From Burkholderiaceae bacterium (GTDB lineage: Bacteria > Pseudomonadota > Gammaproteobacteria > Burkholderiales > Burkholderiaceae_C): a stretch of 64,000 bases of DNA. How positions within the stretch are numbered: position 1 is the stretch's first letter; the number at the start of each line of letters is the position of its first letter. Positions 29,178 to 37,821 of this stretch are shown here, piece by piece. The stretch spans positions 46,857 through 110,856 of the forward strand of contig JAFALA010000090.1 in the NCBI GenBank assembly GCA_019234815.1, in the 5' to 3' direction. The notes beneath the pieces are model-generated. The model saw nothing but the letters and a program-made list of their open reading frames with translations. It had not been told where the DNA came from and ran no database searches. The position numbers and the translations under genes are program-made.

Positions 29178-30803
29178 ATGCTCGATTCGTTCCGTCGTCT
29201 TCTCCCTCTCGTGGCAGCGATCGCCGCCGCCGCATGGGTGCCGAGCGCTGCGGCGCAAAGCTCGCCGCCCGCGCCCGGCAAGGCCGCGTCCTCGGCATCC
29301 TCAATGCCTGCGTCTTCAGCGGCCCCAGCGGCTTCAGCAGCATCAGCAGCCAGTAGCGACACGAACGAGGCCACCGCCCCTGAACCCACGACCATCCCCG
29401 CCTTCAAGGCCAGCGCGCCGCTGAACCTGGAGCTTTTCAACGCGCAATGGTTCGACGGCACGAGCTTCAAGCGTGGCAGCCTGTTCGTGGAAAACGGCTA
29501 TTTCGTTTCGCAACGCCCCAAGCACCTGAACCGGCGCATGGACCTGAAGGGCGAATTCCTGATCGCGCCGCTGGGCGAGGCCCACAACAACAACCTGCAA
29601 AGTGAGTGGGGCGTGGGCAATTTTGCCCAGCGCTACATGCAGGACGGCGTGTTCTACGCCGCCATGCTGTGCGGTGACCCTGCGAACGTCAATCCGGTGC
29701 GAGGCAAGCTGAACCAGCCTGACACGCCCGACACCCTTTTCGTGACGGCCTGCATCACTGCCTCGGACGGCTATCCCCTGGCCATGCTGCTGGCCAGCCC
29801 GGTGGCGGCCGGCCAGCCCGCGCCCAAGGTGGCCGACTTCGCCGACAAGCAGTTGCTGCTGATGGACAGTCCGACCGAAGTCGATCTCAAGTGGCCCCTG
29901 GTGGCCGCGCGCAGGACCGATCTCGTCAAACTGGTCTTCAGCTATCACGACCGACCGGAATACCATGGCCGCCCGGCTCAAATGGGCCGGCTCGGCGTGA
30001 CCCCCGCGACCGCCGCCGCCATCGTCCGCCATGCCCACCACGACGGCTTGAAGGTGGTCGCGCATGTCGAGACGGCCACAGACTTCGAAGCGGCAATTCG
30101 CGCCGGCGTTGACCAGATCGGTCACCTGCCAGGCTACTTCGACCACAACGACGACGGCCCCGAGCGCTTCCAGATCGCGCCGGCCGTCGCGGCCATGGCT
30201 GCGAAGCAAAAGGTCGAGGTGGTGACGGGCACGGCCGCCAGCAACTTGTTCGCGATGGATGCCGCCCAGCGCGAGCAGATCCGGCAAACCCAGGCCGGCA
30301 ACCTGCGCCTGCTGAAGTCGGCCGGCGTGCCGTTGCTGCTGGGATCGGACGTTTTCACGGGGACCTCGCTGACCGAGTTGCAGAACCTGGCCGGCTTGAA
30401 TGTCTGGAGCAATGCCGAACTGCTGCGCATGGCCAGCGTCGACACACCGAAGGCCCTGTTCCCCAAGCGCCGCATCGGCTGCTTCGAGGCCGGATGCGAG
30501 GCCTCCTTCCTGGTGCTGGCGGGCAACCCGCTGCAAGACTTGGCCATGCTGGACCACCCGCTGCTGCGCGTCAAGCAAGGCCGCCTGCTGTCGCAGATGG
30601 AAGACGTCGCCCGTGCCAGCAGCCTGACGCAGGCCGCGGTCGCCAAACCCGGCCGGGCCGGACGGGCCGCCAAGGGCATGGCGGCCCGCCACGCCGCCCA
30701 TGCCAGGTCGGCTGCAACCGCGGCGACGGGCAAGTCCAAGCCCAAGTCCAAAACCAAGGCGGCGGCGAAATCCAGCCGCCCCGCCCCGGCCCGATCGCAG
30801 TGA
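29178..30803 (+). CDS. Exported amidohydrolase-family protein with a basic histone-like tail
   Basis: 541 residues. The signal peptide (RRLLPLVAAIAAAAWVPSAAAQ) leads into an Ala/Ser linker, then an amidohydrolase barrel: APLGEAHNNN at the first metal position, DGLKVVAHVETATDFEAAIRAG, DQIGHLPG and LLLGSDVFTG. The first motif is E-x-H-x-N rather than the usual D-x-H-x-H, so a metal ligand is altered and activity may be unusual or lost. The last ~70 residues are Ala/Lys/Arg-rich (e.g. GKSKPKSKTKAAAKSS), like histone H1-type tails. Its TGA overlaps the GTG start of the methyltransferase (GTGA). Confidence 0.75.
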   Translation: MLDSFRRLLPLVAAIAAAAWVPSAAAQSSPPAPGKAASSASSMPASSAAPAASAASAASSDTNEATAPEPTTIPAFKASAPLNLELFNAQWFDGTSFKRGSLFVENGYFVSQRPKHLNRRMDLKGEFLIAPLGEAHNNNLQSEWGVGNFAQRYMQDGVFYAAMLCGDPANVNPVRGKLNQPDTPDTLFVTACITASDGYPLAMLLASPVAAGQPAPKVADFADKQLLLMDSPTEVDLKWPLVAARRTDLVKLVFSYHDRPEYHGRPAQMGRLGVTPATAAAIVRHAHHDGLKVVAHVETATDFEAAIRAGVDQIGHLPGYFDHNDDGPERFQIAPAVAAMAAKQKVEVVTGTAASNLFAMDAAQREQIRQTQAGNLRLLKSAGVPLLLGSDVFTGTSLTELQNLAGLNVWSNAELLRMASVDTPKALFPKRRIGCFEAGCEASFLVLAGNPLQDLAMLDHPLLRVKQGRLLSQMEDVARASSLTQAAVAKPGRAGRAAKGMAARHAAHARSAATAATGKSKPKSKTKAAAKSSRPAPARSQ

Positions 30804-31360
30804 GCATTGCGCCAAACCCCTCCGCCTGGCTGACACGCTGGCCGCAGGCGCTGCGCCCGGGCGCCCGCGCCCTCGATCTCGCCTGCGGCTCGGGCCGCAA
30901 TTTCCGCCATCTGGCCCAGCGGGGCTTGAAGGTCACCGGCGTGGATCGCGATGCGCAAGCCACGGAAGGCCTGCGCGCCCTGGGCGAAGTGCTGGTTGCC
31001 GACCTCGAGGCGGGCCCCTGGCCGCTCGCTGGCCGGCAATTCGACCTCGTCGTGGTGTGCAACTACCTGTGGCGCCCCTGTTTCCAGCAAGTCCTGGATT
31101 GCTTGGCGCCCGGCGCCTGGCTGATCTATGAGACCTTTGCCGACGGCCAGCAGACCGTGGGCCGGCCCGGCCGCCCCGAATTCCTGCTGCAGCCTGGAGA
31201 ATTGCTCAGCCTGTGCGCCGGATTGCGCGTGGTGGGCTTTGAAGACGGATTTTCTTTGCCCGACGTGGCCGGCGGTGTCGGCGAACGCTTCGTCCAGCGC
31301 GTTGCAGCAGTGCGCGAAGACCCGGCCACGGCCCCGTTCCCCCGCTATTTCCTGACTTGA
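30800..31360 (+). CDS. Class I SAM-dependent methyltransferase
   Basis: 186 residues from GTG 30800, which overlaps the preceding stop by four bases. Motif I is ALDLACGSGRNFRHLAQRG, followed by VTGVDRDA (acidic ribose-binding end of strand 2) and FDLVVVCNYLWRP (motif III/IV), then LAPGAWLIYETFADG. The small size fits a Tam/UbiE-like small-molecule methyltransferase, sometimes annotated as tellurite-resistance TehB-like. Acceptor unknown. It sits between the amidohydrolase and dapA. Confidence 0.85.
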   Translation: MSIAPNPSAWLTRWPQALRPGARALDLACGSGRNFRHLAQRGLKVTGVDRDAQATEGLRALGEVLVADLEAGPWPLAGRQFDLVVVCNYLWRPCFQQVLDCLAPGAWLIYETFADGQQTVGRPGRPEFLLQPGELLSLCAGLRVVGFEDGFSLPDVAGGVGERFVQRVAAVREDPATAPFPRYFLT

Positions 31361-31423
31361 ACGAAATGCTCGGCGGGAGTGCCGCGGCGCTTCAGTAGAA
31401 TCGACAGATTGCAAGGAACTCTC

Positions 31424-32305
31424 ATGAAACCGATTGTTGGCAGCATCGTGGCCTTGGTGACCCCGATGCAGGAAGACGGCAGCGTCGATTACGACGCGTT
31501 GCGCAAGCTGATTGACTGGCACATTGCCGAAGGCACGGACTGCATCGGCGTGGTCGGCACGACCGGCGAATCGCCCACCGTGAGCATGGAAGAGAACCGC
31601 GAGATCATTCGCGCGGCAGTCCAGCATGCCGCGGGCCGCGTGCCCATCATGGCCGGCACCGGCGCGAACGCGACGGCCGAGGCCATCGAGCTCAGCCGCT
31701 ATGCCAAGGAAGTCGGCGCCGACTGCACCCTGTCGGTCGTGCCCTACTACAACAAGCCCTCTCAGGAAGGCATCTACCAGCATTACAAGGCCATCGCCGA
31801 AGCGGTCGATATCCCGATGATGCTGTACAACGTGCCCGGCCGCACCGTGGCCGACATGCAGCCCGAGACCACGCTGCGCTGCGCCCAGCTGCCTGGCGTG
31901 TTCGGCGTCAAGGAAGCGACCGGCAACATCGAGCGCGGCGCCTACCTGATCAAGCACGCACCCAAGGGCTTCTCCATCTATTCAGGCGACGACGGCACCG
32001 CCATCGCCTTGATGCTGCTCGGCGGCCAGGGCAACGTCAGCGTCACCGCCAACGTGGCGCCGCGCCTGATGCACGAGTTGTGCAAGGCCGCCATGGCGGG
32101 CCAGATCGCAGAGGCCCGGCACATCCACTTCCAGCTGCTGGGCCTGCACAAGCACCTGTTCTGCGAACCCAGCCCGGCGCCAGCCAAATGGGCGCTGGAG
32201 CGGCTGGGCCGCTGCAAGGCGCACATGCGCCTGCCCATCACCCCCCTGACCGCCAGCGGCCAGCAGGTCGTTGAACAAGCCCTTCGTGAAGGCGGCCTGC
32301 TCTGA
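31424..32305 (+). CDS. dapA: 4-hydroxy-tetrahydrodipicolinate synthase
   Basis: 293 residues. It condenses pyruvate with aspartate semialdehyde in the lysine/diaminopimelate pathway. The Schiff-base lysine is Lys163 in [19 protein letters not shown] carries the substrate-binding threonines and [12 protein letters not shown] the catalytic tyrosine. The ATG at 31424 has AAGGAA upstream; the track start at 31379 is not supported. Followed after 58 bp by bamC, the conserved dapA-bamC arrangement. Confidence 0.97.
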   Translation: MKPIVGSIVALVTPMQEDGSVDYDALRKLIDWHIAEGTDCIGVVGTTGESPTVSMEENREIIRAAVQHAAGRVPIMAGTGANATAEAIELSRYAKEVGADCTLSVVPYYNKPSQEGIYQHYKAIAEAVDIPMMLYNVPGRTVADMQPETTLRCAQLPGVFGVKEATGNIERGAYLIKHAPKGFSIYSGDDGTAIALMLLGGQGNVSVTANVAPRLMHELCKAAMAGQIAEARHIHFQLLGLHKHLFCEPSPAPAKWALERLGRCKAHMRLPITPLTASGQQVVEQALREGGLL

Positions 32306-32363
32306 CGAGCGGGCGCCCGTCCCCACCCACCCCGGTAATACACCGTTGCCATCCTTCGCGGAG

Positions 32364-33584
32364 ATGTCTAGCGTGACACGTTCCCTCAATGCACCGACCA
32401 AAACCCTGACCTACAGCCTGGCCGGAAGCCTGGTCCTGGTCTCGCTGACCGCCTGCAGCACCATCGAGGGCTGGCTGGGCGCCGAAAAAACCGACTATCA
32501 CGATGCCGCCAAGCAGAATGCCCCGCTGGACGTGCCGCCGGACCTGACGCAGCTCGCCAAGGACAGCCGCACGCAAGTGCAAGGCGGCGTGATCAGCGCG
32601 TCGGCCATGCAGCAGCAAGGCAACAAGCTGGTGCTGCCGCAAGCCAGGCCGAATGCCGCCGGCCCCAACCAGGTGGCGCTGGACAACGCCGGCGAGCTCA
32701 AGTTGGTCCGCCTGGACAACGAGCGCTGGCTGCACAGCAGCCTGACGCCCGAGCAACTGTGGCCGCAGGTGCAGGCCTTCTGGATCTCGCGCGGTTTCGC
32801 GATCGAAAGCGAACAACCCGAGATCGGCATGATGGAAACCAACTGGCTGGAAGACCGCAGCAAGCTGCCGCAGGATTTCTTCCGCAAGGCCTTGGGCCGA
32901 CTGGTCGACGGCCTGTATTCCTCAGGCCTGCGCGACAAGTACCGCACACGCATCGAACGCGCGCCAGGCGGCGGCACCGACATCTTCGTCTCGCACCGCG
33001 GCGCGGCCGAGGTGTACACCAGCAGCCAACGCGACACCACCGATTGGCAGCCGCGTCCCAGCGATCCCGGTCTGGAGGCGGAAATGCTGTCTCGCATGAT
33101 GCTGAAGCTGGGCGGCAAGCAAGACGAACTCGATGCCGCCAGGCTGGCATCCGCGGCCTCTGCCGCCAGTGCCGCGAACGCGCCCGCACCGGCCGTGGCA
33201 GCCGTGGACCCGGTGGACTTGGACAGCAAGAAGGAACTGGCCAAGGTACCCGACAGCCTGGCCGTCACCGACGACTTTGAACGCGCCTGGCGCCGCGTGG
33301 GCCAATCGCTGGACCGCCACGGTTTCACCGTGGAAGACCGCGACCGCAAGCAGGGCCTGTTCTTCCTGCGTTATGCCGATCCCACACAGGCCGGCAAGGA
33401 AGAGCCAGGCTTCTTCGCGCGCCTGTTCGGCAAGGACAAGGCCAGCACTGCCGAACGGTACCGTGTATCCGTGGCCGCCGACGGCAAGCACAGCGTGGTC
33501 AAGGTGCTGAACAGCCAGGGCCAGCAAGTGACGGACGAGAACGCCAAGCGCATCCTGCGCCTTCTGATGGAAGACCTGCGCTGA
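32364..33584 (+). CDS. bamC: Outer membrane assembly lipoprotein BamC
   Basis: 406 residues. The signal peptide ends in the lipobox LTAC (Cys31). An unstructured N-terminal stretch (DYHDAAKQNAPLDVPPDLTQL) matches the BamC segment that lies on BamD. Two helix-grip domains follow (NERWLHSSLTPEQLWPQVQAFW and DDFERAWRRVGQSLDRHGF), separated by an Ala/Ser-rich linker. Part of the BAM complex inserting beta-barrel proteins. Start ATG 32364 or GTG 32373 (GGAG nine bases before) cannot be separated. A strong terminator follows 22 bp after the stop. Confidence 0.93.
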   Translation: MSSVTRSLNAPTKTLTYSLAGSLVLVSLTACSTIEGWLGAEKTDYHDAAKQNAPLDVPPDLTQLAKDSRTQVQGGVISASAMQQQGNKLVLPQARPNAAGPNQVALDNAGELKLVRLDNERWLHSSLTPEQLWPQVQAFWISRGFAIESEQPEIGMMETNWLEDRSKLPQDFFRKALGRLVDGLYSSGLRDKYRTRIERAPGGGTDIFVSHRGAAEVYTSSQRDTTDWQPRPSDPGLEAEMLSRMMLKLGGKQDELDAARLASAASAASAANAPAPAVAAVDPVDLDSKKELAKVPDSLAVTDDFERAWRRVGQSLDRHGFTVEDRDRKQGLFFLRYADPTQAGKEEPGFFARLFGKDKASTAERYRVSVAADGKHSVVKVLNSQGQQVTDENAKRILRLLMEDLR

Positions 33585-33606
33585 TCCAGCCTCAGATCTA
33601 TCAATG

Positions 33607-33642
33607 AAAAACCTCCCCGGCTGCATGGCTGGGGAGGTTTTT
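33607..33642 (+). terminator. Rho-independent terminator after bamC
   Basis: A 12-bp stem AAAAACCTCCCC / GGGGAGGTTTTT with a 12-base loop, ending in a run of seven T. The A-rich left arm makes it usable from both strands, but the position, 22 bp after the bamC stop, points to the dapA-bamC transcript. Confidence 0.92.
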
Positions 33643-33665
33643 TTACAAGTGCCAAAGAGGCACCA

Positions 33666-33700
33666 TGAAAAAAGCCGCCTGACCTCGCGGCCGGCGGCTT
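33666..33700 (-). terminator. Rho-independent terminator of the small lipoprotein gene
   Basis: On the complement, AAGCCGCC-N13-GGCGGCTT is followed by TTTTTC. It lies 22 bp beyond the stop of the lipoprotein gene at 33722, so that gene is a discrete monocistronic unit bracketed by its own terminator. Confidence 0.85.
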
Positions 33701-33721
33701 CCTCAGTGATCGGTTAACCGA

Positions 33722-33919
33722 TTACTTGCTGGCAGCTTCCGAAGCGGCAGGAGCCGAAGCTTCTGCAGCAGGAGCCGAAGCTTCCATGGCGGGAGCCGAA
33801 GCGGCTTCCGAAGCGGCAGCAGCGGGAGCGGGAGCGGGAGCAGCTTCTTCAGCCTTCTTGCCGCAAGCGGTCAGGGCAACAGCAGCCAACAGGGAAGCCA
33901 ACAGGATCGACTTTTTCAT
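33722..33919 (-). CDS. Small alanine-rich lipoprotein
   Basis: 65 residues. The lipoprotein signal peptide MKKSILLASLLAAVALTAC has Cys19 in an LTAC lipobox, followed by GKKAEE and then a tail made almost wholly of Ala, Glu, Pro and Ser in approximate EASAPAA repeats. GAGGACA precedes the ATG. Such a tail should be extended and disordered in the periplasm, in the manner of small abundant spacer lipoproteins (Lpp-like length, but no heptads). It has its own terminator and a long leader. The antisense ORF in the track (33726-33941) is its shadow. Confidence 0.8.
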   Translation of the reverse strand: MKKSILLASLLAAVALTACGKKAEEAAPAPAPAAAASEAASAPAMEASAPAAEASAPAASEAASK

Positions 33920-33951
33920 ACTTGTCCTCAGAATCTATTAGACGAAAGATC

Positions 33952-33965
33952 AATTACCGGTAATT
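33952..33965. promoter_or_regulatory. 14-bp perfect palindrome upstream of the small lipoprotein gene
   Basis: AATTACCGGTAATT reads identically on both strands, 33 bp before the lipoprotein ATG. On the lipoprotein strand a perfect -10 hexamer TATAAT occurs further upstream (34084-34089) without a convincing -35 at 17 bp. The 190-bp intergenic stretch is AT-rich for this chromosome. It is either an operator or part of a structured leader. Confidence 0.4.
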
Positions 33966-34109
33966 AATCGAGCCCAGCAAAGCGATTTCCAGGCAGCGTT
34001 ATCAAACACCGCTTTTCCAACACAGAACTCGGCTCGTCAGACAAGACGTGGAAACCTCGAGCGCTCCCTCGCCTAGCCGAAAATTATAACGCCAGTTTAC
34101 GCACACCTT

Positions 34110-34634
34110 TTACAAGCCCAGGGTGCTGGCCGGAAAGGATTCGGCACACCGTTGCGCGAGCGCATCAAATTCGAGCTTCAACTCGTGCAGAACCCGAACG
34201 TCGGTGCCATAAGTCCAACGCCAATAACGCTGATCCAGCAACTGCAGCACGCCGTGGTCCGCCGCCATGCAGGTACTGCCGGGCACTGCCAGGGGCCCGT
34301 CGTCACGGTTCAACTGGCGCGCCTGCACGACATGGTCGTGCCGCTGGCGCCAGCTGACAAACCGCGGATGCGCGCGCCGCAAACCCTCGAAGTCATCTGC
34401 CAGCATCAACAGCTGGCGCTGCGGTTTGGCCCACTGCGTCAGCGCATCCAGCACCAGCTGCTCGGACAAGGGCCACGAGGCGAAGTCGCGGTCCAGCCAG
34501 ATCAGTTGATGGCAGGCGGGCGGATTCAGCAGGAGCTCGCGCAAGGCCTCGAGGTAGGACGCCCGCGATGCGCCGCTCCCGGCCTGCAACGCAGCGTTGG
34601 ACGGATCCAGCCATGAATCGGACGATGTAGGCAT
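34110..34634 (-). CDS. Hypothetical protein downstream of the ribosomal-oxygenase-type cupin
   Basis: 174 residues, not recognised. It reads as a compact soluble domain: LLLNPPACHQLIWLDRDFASWPLSEQLVLDALTQW (strand ending in DRDF, then a helix), RQLLMLADDFEGLRRAHPRFVSWR, and a C-terminal region with tryptophans (YWRWTYGTDV). The alternating strand/helix pattern resembles a small Rossmann-like or phospholipase-D-like half domain, but no catalytic motif is evident. It lies 57 bp after the cupin gene on the same strand and is probably cotranscribed. Confidence 0.7.
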   Translation of the reverse strand: MPTSSDSWLDPSNAALQAGSGASRASYLEALRELLLNPPACHQLIWLDRDFASWPLSEQLVLDALTQWAKPQRQLLMLADDFEGLRRAHPRFVSWRQRHDHVVQARQLNRDDGPLAVPGSTCMAADHGVLQLLDQRYWRWTYGTDVRVLHELKLEFDALAQRCAESFPASTLGL

Positions 34635-34691
34635 GATGGTCTGCTCGGCGTGAGCCTGGATGCTAATCCAATGCGCCAGCGCCGCGGTGGT

Positions 34692-35825
34692 TCAGCGCGT
34701 GCCGGCGACCGGCTGCACCCAGCCGTCCTCGCACCACTGGTCCAGCAGCTCGCGCGCCCCCTTGGACAAGGCGGCAATCTCCTTGGCACTCAACGCGCGC
34801 TGGTCCGCCAGGACCCGCATCAGACGCGCATCGCGGCCCGCGGCCCGATAGGACTCGCCGTTCAGGAACACATGGGCGCGATCGTACATCATGCGGCTGC
34901 GTCGATCCAGGGCGACGCCCATGCCCGCCGGCAGCACGTCGCCGGTCTCGAACCAGACGCGCGGCTTGGGCTCGGTCAGGGCCTCGCCCAGCGCCCGCTC
35001 CAAGGCCAGCGGCTCCTTGAGCGCGCGCTCGGTCGCATCGCGGGCGAAGTCGAGCAATTGCTGCGGCACCTCGCCGGGCGCGGACGTGGCAGGCTGCTTG
35101 GGATCGCTGTACATGCGGTTCTGGTAGGCGCGCGAGTCGTCGTCCATCAGGCGCTGCAGCAGTTCTCGCGCCAGTTCGGCGCGCCATGGCGTGCGAAAGC
35201 CCACCGAGCAGGTCATGCACTCGCCGACCGCGATGCCGTCGTGGGCCCAGCCCGGCGGCAGGTACAGCATGTCGCCCGCGTCCAGTTCGAACTCCTGCTC
35301 GGGCTCGAAATCGGCCAGCAGCTTGACCGGCGCGCCTTCCACCAGCGCGCCGCTGGTGGCCATGCCCTGGCGTCCGATGCGCCAGAGGCGCTTGCCCTGC
35401 ACCTGGATCAGGAACACATCGTAGGAATCGAAATGCGGCCCGACGCCGCCGCCGTCGGTGGCGTAGGAAATCATCAAGTCGTCGAGGCGTGCCTCAGGCA
35501 CGAAGCGGAAACGATCCAGCAACTCGCGCGCCTCGGGCAAATGCAGGTCCAGCCCTTGCACCAGCACGGTCCATCCCGCCTTGCTGTAGGGCAGTAGCTT
35601 GGCCACGGGCCCCTGCCGCAAAGCCCAGCGCCCATCGAAGCGGGAAATCAGCCGCGACTCCACGTCTTCGCTGGCCGCCAGCTCGGCGAGCTGACGGCGG
35701 CTGACCGGCGGCTGAACGCCCGGCAGCGCCTGACGCACCAGCAAGGGCTTCTTCTGCCAGTGGCGCCGCATGAATTGTTCGGGTGAAAGCCCACCCAGGA
35801 GTTCGGTCGATGTGGAAATGTTCAT
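34692..35825 (-). CDS. JmjC/cupin 2-oxoglutarate oxygenase, YcfD (RoxA) type
   Basis: 377 residues from ATG 35825. It has FMRRHWQKKPLLVRQALPG, GPHFDSYDVFLIQVQGKRLWRIG (Fe ligands His-x-Asp) and YLPPGWAHDG (distal His), then a winged-helix-like C-terminal domain. E. coli YcfD hydroxylates Arg81 of ribosomal protein L16 (uL16). The same domain order and length make that target likely here. Divergent from the SlyD-like isomerase (92 bp between starts). The track ORF extends 20 codons upstream without support. Confidence 0.88.
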   Translation of the reverse strand: MNISTSTELLGGLSPEQFMRRHWQKKPLLVRQALPGVQPPVSRRQLAELAASEDVESRLISRFDGRWALRQGPVAKLLPYSKAGWTVLVQGLDLHLPEARELLDRFRFVPEARLDDLMISYATDGGGVGPHFDSYDVFLIQVQGKRLWRIGRQGMATSGALVEGAPVKLLADFEPEQEFELDAGDMLYLPPGWAHDGIAVGECMTCSVGFRTPWRAELARELLQRLMDDDSRAYQNRMYSDPKQPATSAPGEVPQQLLDFARDATERALKEPLALERALGEALTEPKPRVWFETGDVLPAGMGVALDRRSRMMYDRAHVFLNGESYRAAGRDARLMRVLADQRALSAKEIAALSKGARELLDQWCEDGWVQPVAGTR

Positions 35826-35917
35826 GGCGCGGATTGTCCCGCATCGCTCAGGAAGCGCCCTGCGCCGCATCAAACCGCGCCGCACCAGGGGAATGCGCGA
35901 TATGAAACAATCGCGGC

Positions 35918-36439
35918 ATGCAAATCACAGCCCCCTGCGTGGTCTCCCTGAGCTGGAGACTGGAAGATGCCCAAGGCCAATTGATCGATGAATTGGTCGA
36001 GCCGCTCGAATTTTTCTACGGCGGAGAAGACCTCTTTGCCAAGGTCGAAGAGGCCTTGAACGGCCAAGAAGCCGGTTTCGAGGCCCAAGTGGCGCTGGAG
36101 CCCGAGCACGCCTTCGGCGAATACGACTCCGCCCTGGTCTGCTTCGAAGCGCGCAGCGTGATGCCCGAGAACGTTGACGTCGGCATGCAGTTCGAAGGCC
36201 TGCCCGAGGGCGCGGCCACGCCGGACATGCCCACGGAGGCGATCTACACCGTCACCGAGGTCTATCCCGAGCACGTGGTGCTGGACGGCAACCACCCGCT
36301 CGCCGGCATCGGCCTGCGCATGCACGTGCGCGTGCGTGACGTGCGTGAAGCCACTGAAGAGGAAATTGCCGCCGGCAGCCTGGGTGAAGCCGTATTCAGC
36401 GTCGCCATGGGTACGCCGCCCGGCGAGATCCTGCACTGA
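35918..36439 (+). CDS. SlyD-like FKBP peptidylprolyl isomerase
   Basis: 173 residues. It opens with VSLSWRLEDAQGQLIDE, then PLEFFYGGEDLFAKVEEALNGQEAGF (FKBP core interrupted by the IF-type insert), the EHAFGEYD loop and DGNHPLAG, as in SlyD/FkpB proteins. The histidine-rich nickel tail of E. coli SlyD is absent, so metal-storage activity is unlikely. Cytoplasmic folding helper. Confidence 0.88.
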   Translation: MQITAPCVVSLSWRLEDAQGQLIDELVEPLEFFYGGEDLFAKVEEALNGQEAGFEAQVALEPEHAFGEYDSALVCFEARSVMPENVDVGMQFEGLPEGAATPDMPTEAIYTVTEVYPEHVVLDGNHPLAGIGLRMHVRVRDVREATEEEIAAGSLGEAVFSVAMGTPPGEILH

Positions 36440-36530
36440 TCGAGGGGAAATTCTTGCCCCCCAGGCGGACGCCTCCAGCCCTCACCGCTGTCGTGCCGCA
36501 GCGCGACCCGTCATCAGAAGCGCGTTGCAA

Positions 36531-37310
36531 TCATTGCAGGTCGCTCGTTTCGGTATAGACCCAAGTCACGCCCCCGACGGACTTGATCCCTGCCTGCGCA
36601 AAAGCAGGCTGCAGATCAGGATCGGCCGCGGCGTTGCGGGAACTTCCGACGGTCTTGATGATCCCTCGTGCGCTCGCAGGCTCGGCAGTCCTGAAGCGGC
36701 CGATCAGGTCCACGTCCGGGCGTTGGTCGAGGCACTTGACGAGGAAGTGCTCTCGCCCCTGCCCCAGACACACGAATTCCTGATGGTCCGCAACTCGCGG
36801 GTGCGGATCCAGTATCGAGAAAATCGGCGTCTGCTCGACGACGAACGATACGTTCTCGTACCGACGCAGACCGCCGCGCTCAAAGTGGCCCTCGAAGACA
36901 TTGGCGCGCCAGCCAGGCAGACGATCCGCAGCGTCCGGCGCGGCGCGGTCAAGGTCAAACGGTTCAGGTTCGATGGACCAATGGACGTGTGCCCTTGCCA
37001 GGGTCCGCCGCAATCGGGCATCGAGTGACGGGGCGGCGATCCGAACGCGAAAAACCGCCTGCACATCATGCGGACCATGGAACATCGGCATGTGGGAGGT
37101 GTAGAGCCCCTCGAACCCGCCGAAGAGCACCATGCCGTGCGTACCGAAGCGCGACGGCGTCGGCATTTCGGCAGGCGACGAAGCCACCGGTGGCGATGAC
37201 GCCGCGCGGGACCATGGCACCCCCACCAGCCCGAGACCGGCCACCGCAGCCGACTGTACGAGGAAGCGGCGGCGATAGAGCAATTGACGGTTCGACGGTT
37301 TCGTTTTCAT
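36531..37310 (-). CDS. Tat-exported protein of unknown function
   Basis: 259 residues. The N-terminus carries a twin-arginine signal (YRRRFLVQSAAVAGLGLVG, cleavage near SRA-AS). The mature part contains HGMVLFGGFEGLYTSHMPMFHGPHDVQ, a His-rich block, then a beta-rich body (RVRIAAPSLDARLRR; HVHWSIEPEPFDL). No cofactor family could be named, but Tat export often means a cofactor is bound before export. It lies 15 bp upstream of the dut stop region, on the same strand as dut and coaBC. Confidence 0.75.
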   Translation of the reverse strand: MKTKPSNRQLLYRRRFLVQSAAVAGLGLVGVPWSRAASSPPVASSPAEMPTPSRFGTHGMVLFGGFEGLYTSHMPMFHGPHDVQAVFRVRIAAPSLDARLRRTLARAHVHWSIEPEPFDLDRAAPDAADRLPGWRANVFEGHFERGGLRRYENVSFVVEQTPIFSILDPHPRVADHQEFVCLGQGREHFLVKCLDQRPDVDLIGRFRTAEPASARGIIKTVGSSRNAAADPDLQPAFAQAGIKSVGGVTWVYTETSDLQ

Positions 37311-37325
37311 GCTGGAATTGTTCTG

Positions 37326-37775
37326 CTAGTGCTTGCCGGTCGAGCCGAAACCACCCTCGCCGCGCTCCGAACAGTCGAATTCATCGACGCGCTTGAACGC
37401 GGCCTGCACCACCGGCACCAGCACCAGCTGCGCAATGCGCTCCATGGGCTGGATCACGAAGGTGGTCAGGCCGCGGTTCCAGACGCTGACCATCAGTTGG
37501 CCCTGGTAGTCTGAATCGATCAGGCCCACCAGATTACCCAGCACGATGCCGTGCTTGTGGCCCAGGCCCGAGCGCGGCAGGATCATGGCGGCCAGGCCCG
37601 CGTCGCCGATGTGGATGGCCAGGCCGGTGGGCACCAGCACGGTCTGCCCGGGCTCCAGGGTGACGGCGGCGTCCAGGCAGGCGCGCAGGTCCAGGCCGGC
37701 GCTGCCGGGCGTTGCATAGGCGGGCAGCTGTTCGGCCATGCGGGCGTCCAGCACTTTCAGTTCGATCGTGGTCAT
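37326..37775 (-). CDS. dut: Deoxyuridine 5'-triphosphate nucleotidohydrolase
   Basis: 149 residues from ATG 37775. The five dUTPase motifs are visible: [10 protein letters not shown] (I), [17 protein letters not shown] (II), [13 protein letters not shown] (III), [10 protein letters not shown] (IV) and [11 protein letters not shown] (V, the mobile C-terminal arm). The trimeric enzyme converts dUTP to dUMP and pyrophosphate, keeping uracil out of DNA and feeding thymidylate synthesis. It lies 46 bp downstream of coaBC, a widespread pairing. Confidence 0.97.
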   Translation of the reverse strand: MTTIELKVLDARMAEQLPAYATPGSAGLDLRACLDAAVTLEPGQTVLVPTGLAIHIGDAGLAAMILPRSGLGHKHGIVLGNLVGLIDSDYQGQLMVSVWNRGLTTFVIQPMERIAQLVLVPVVQAAFKRVDEFDCSERGEGGFGSTGKH

Positions 37776-37821
37776 GCGGATTCTCTGCGGCGAGCGCAAT
37801 TCAAGAGATAGTCAAACTTGC

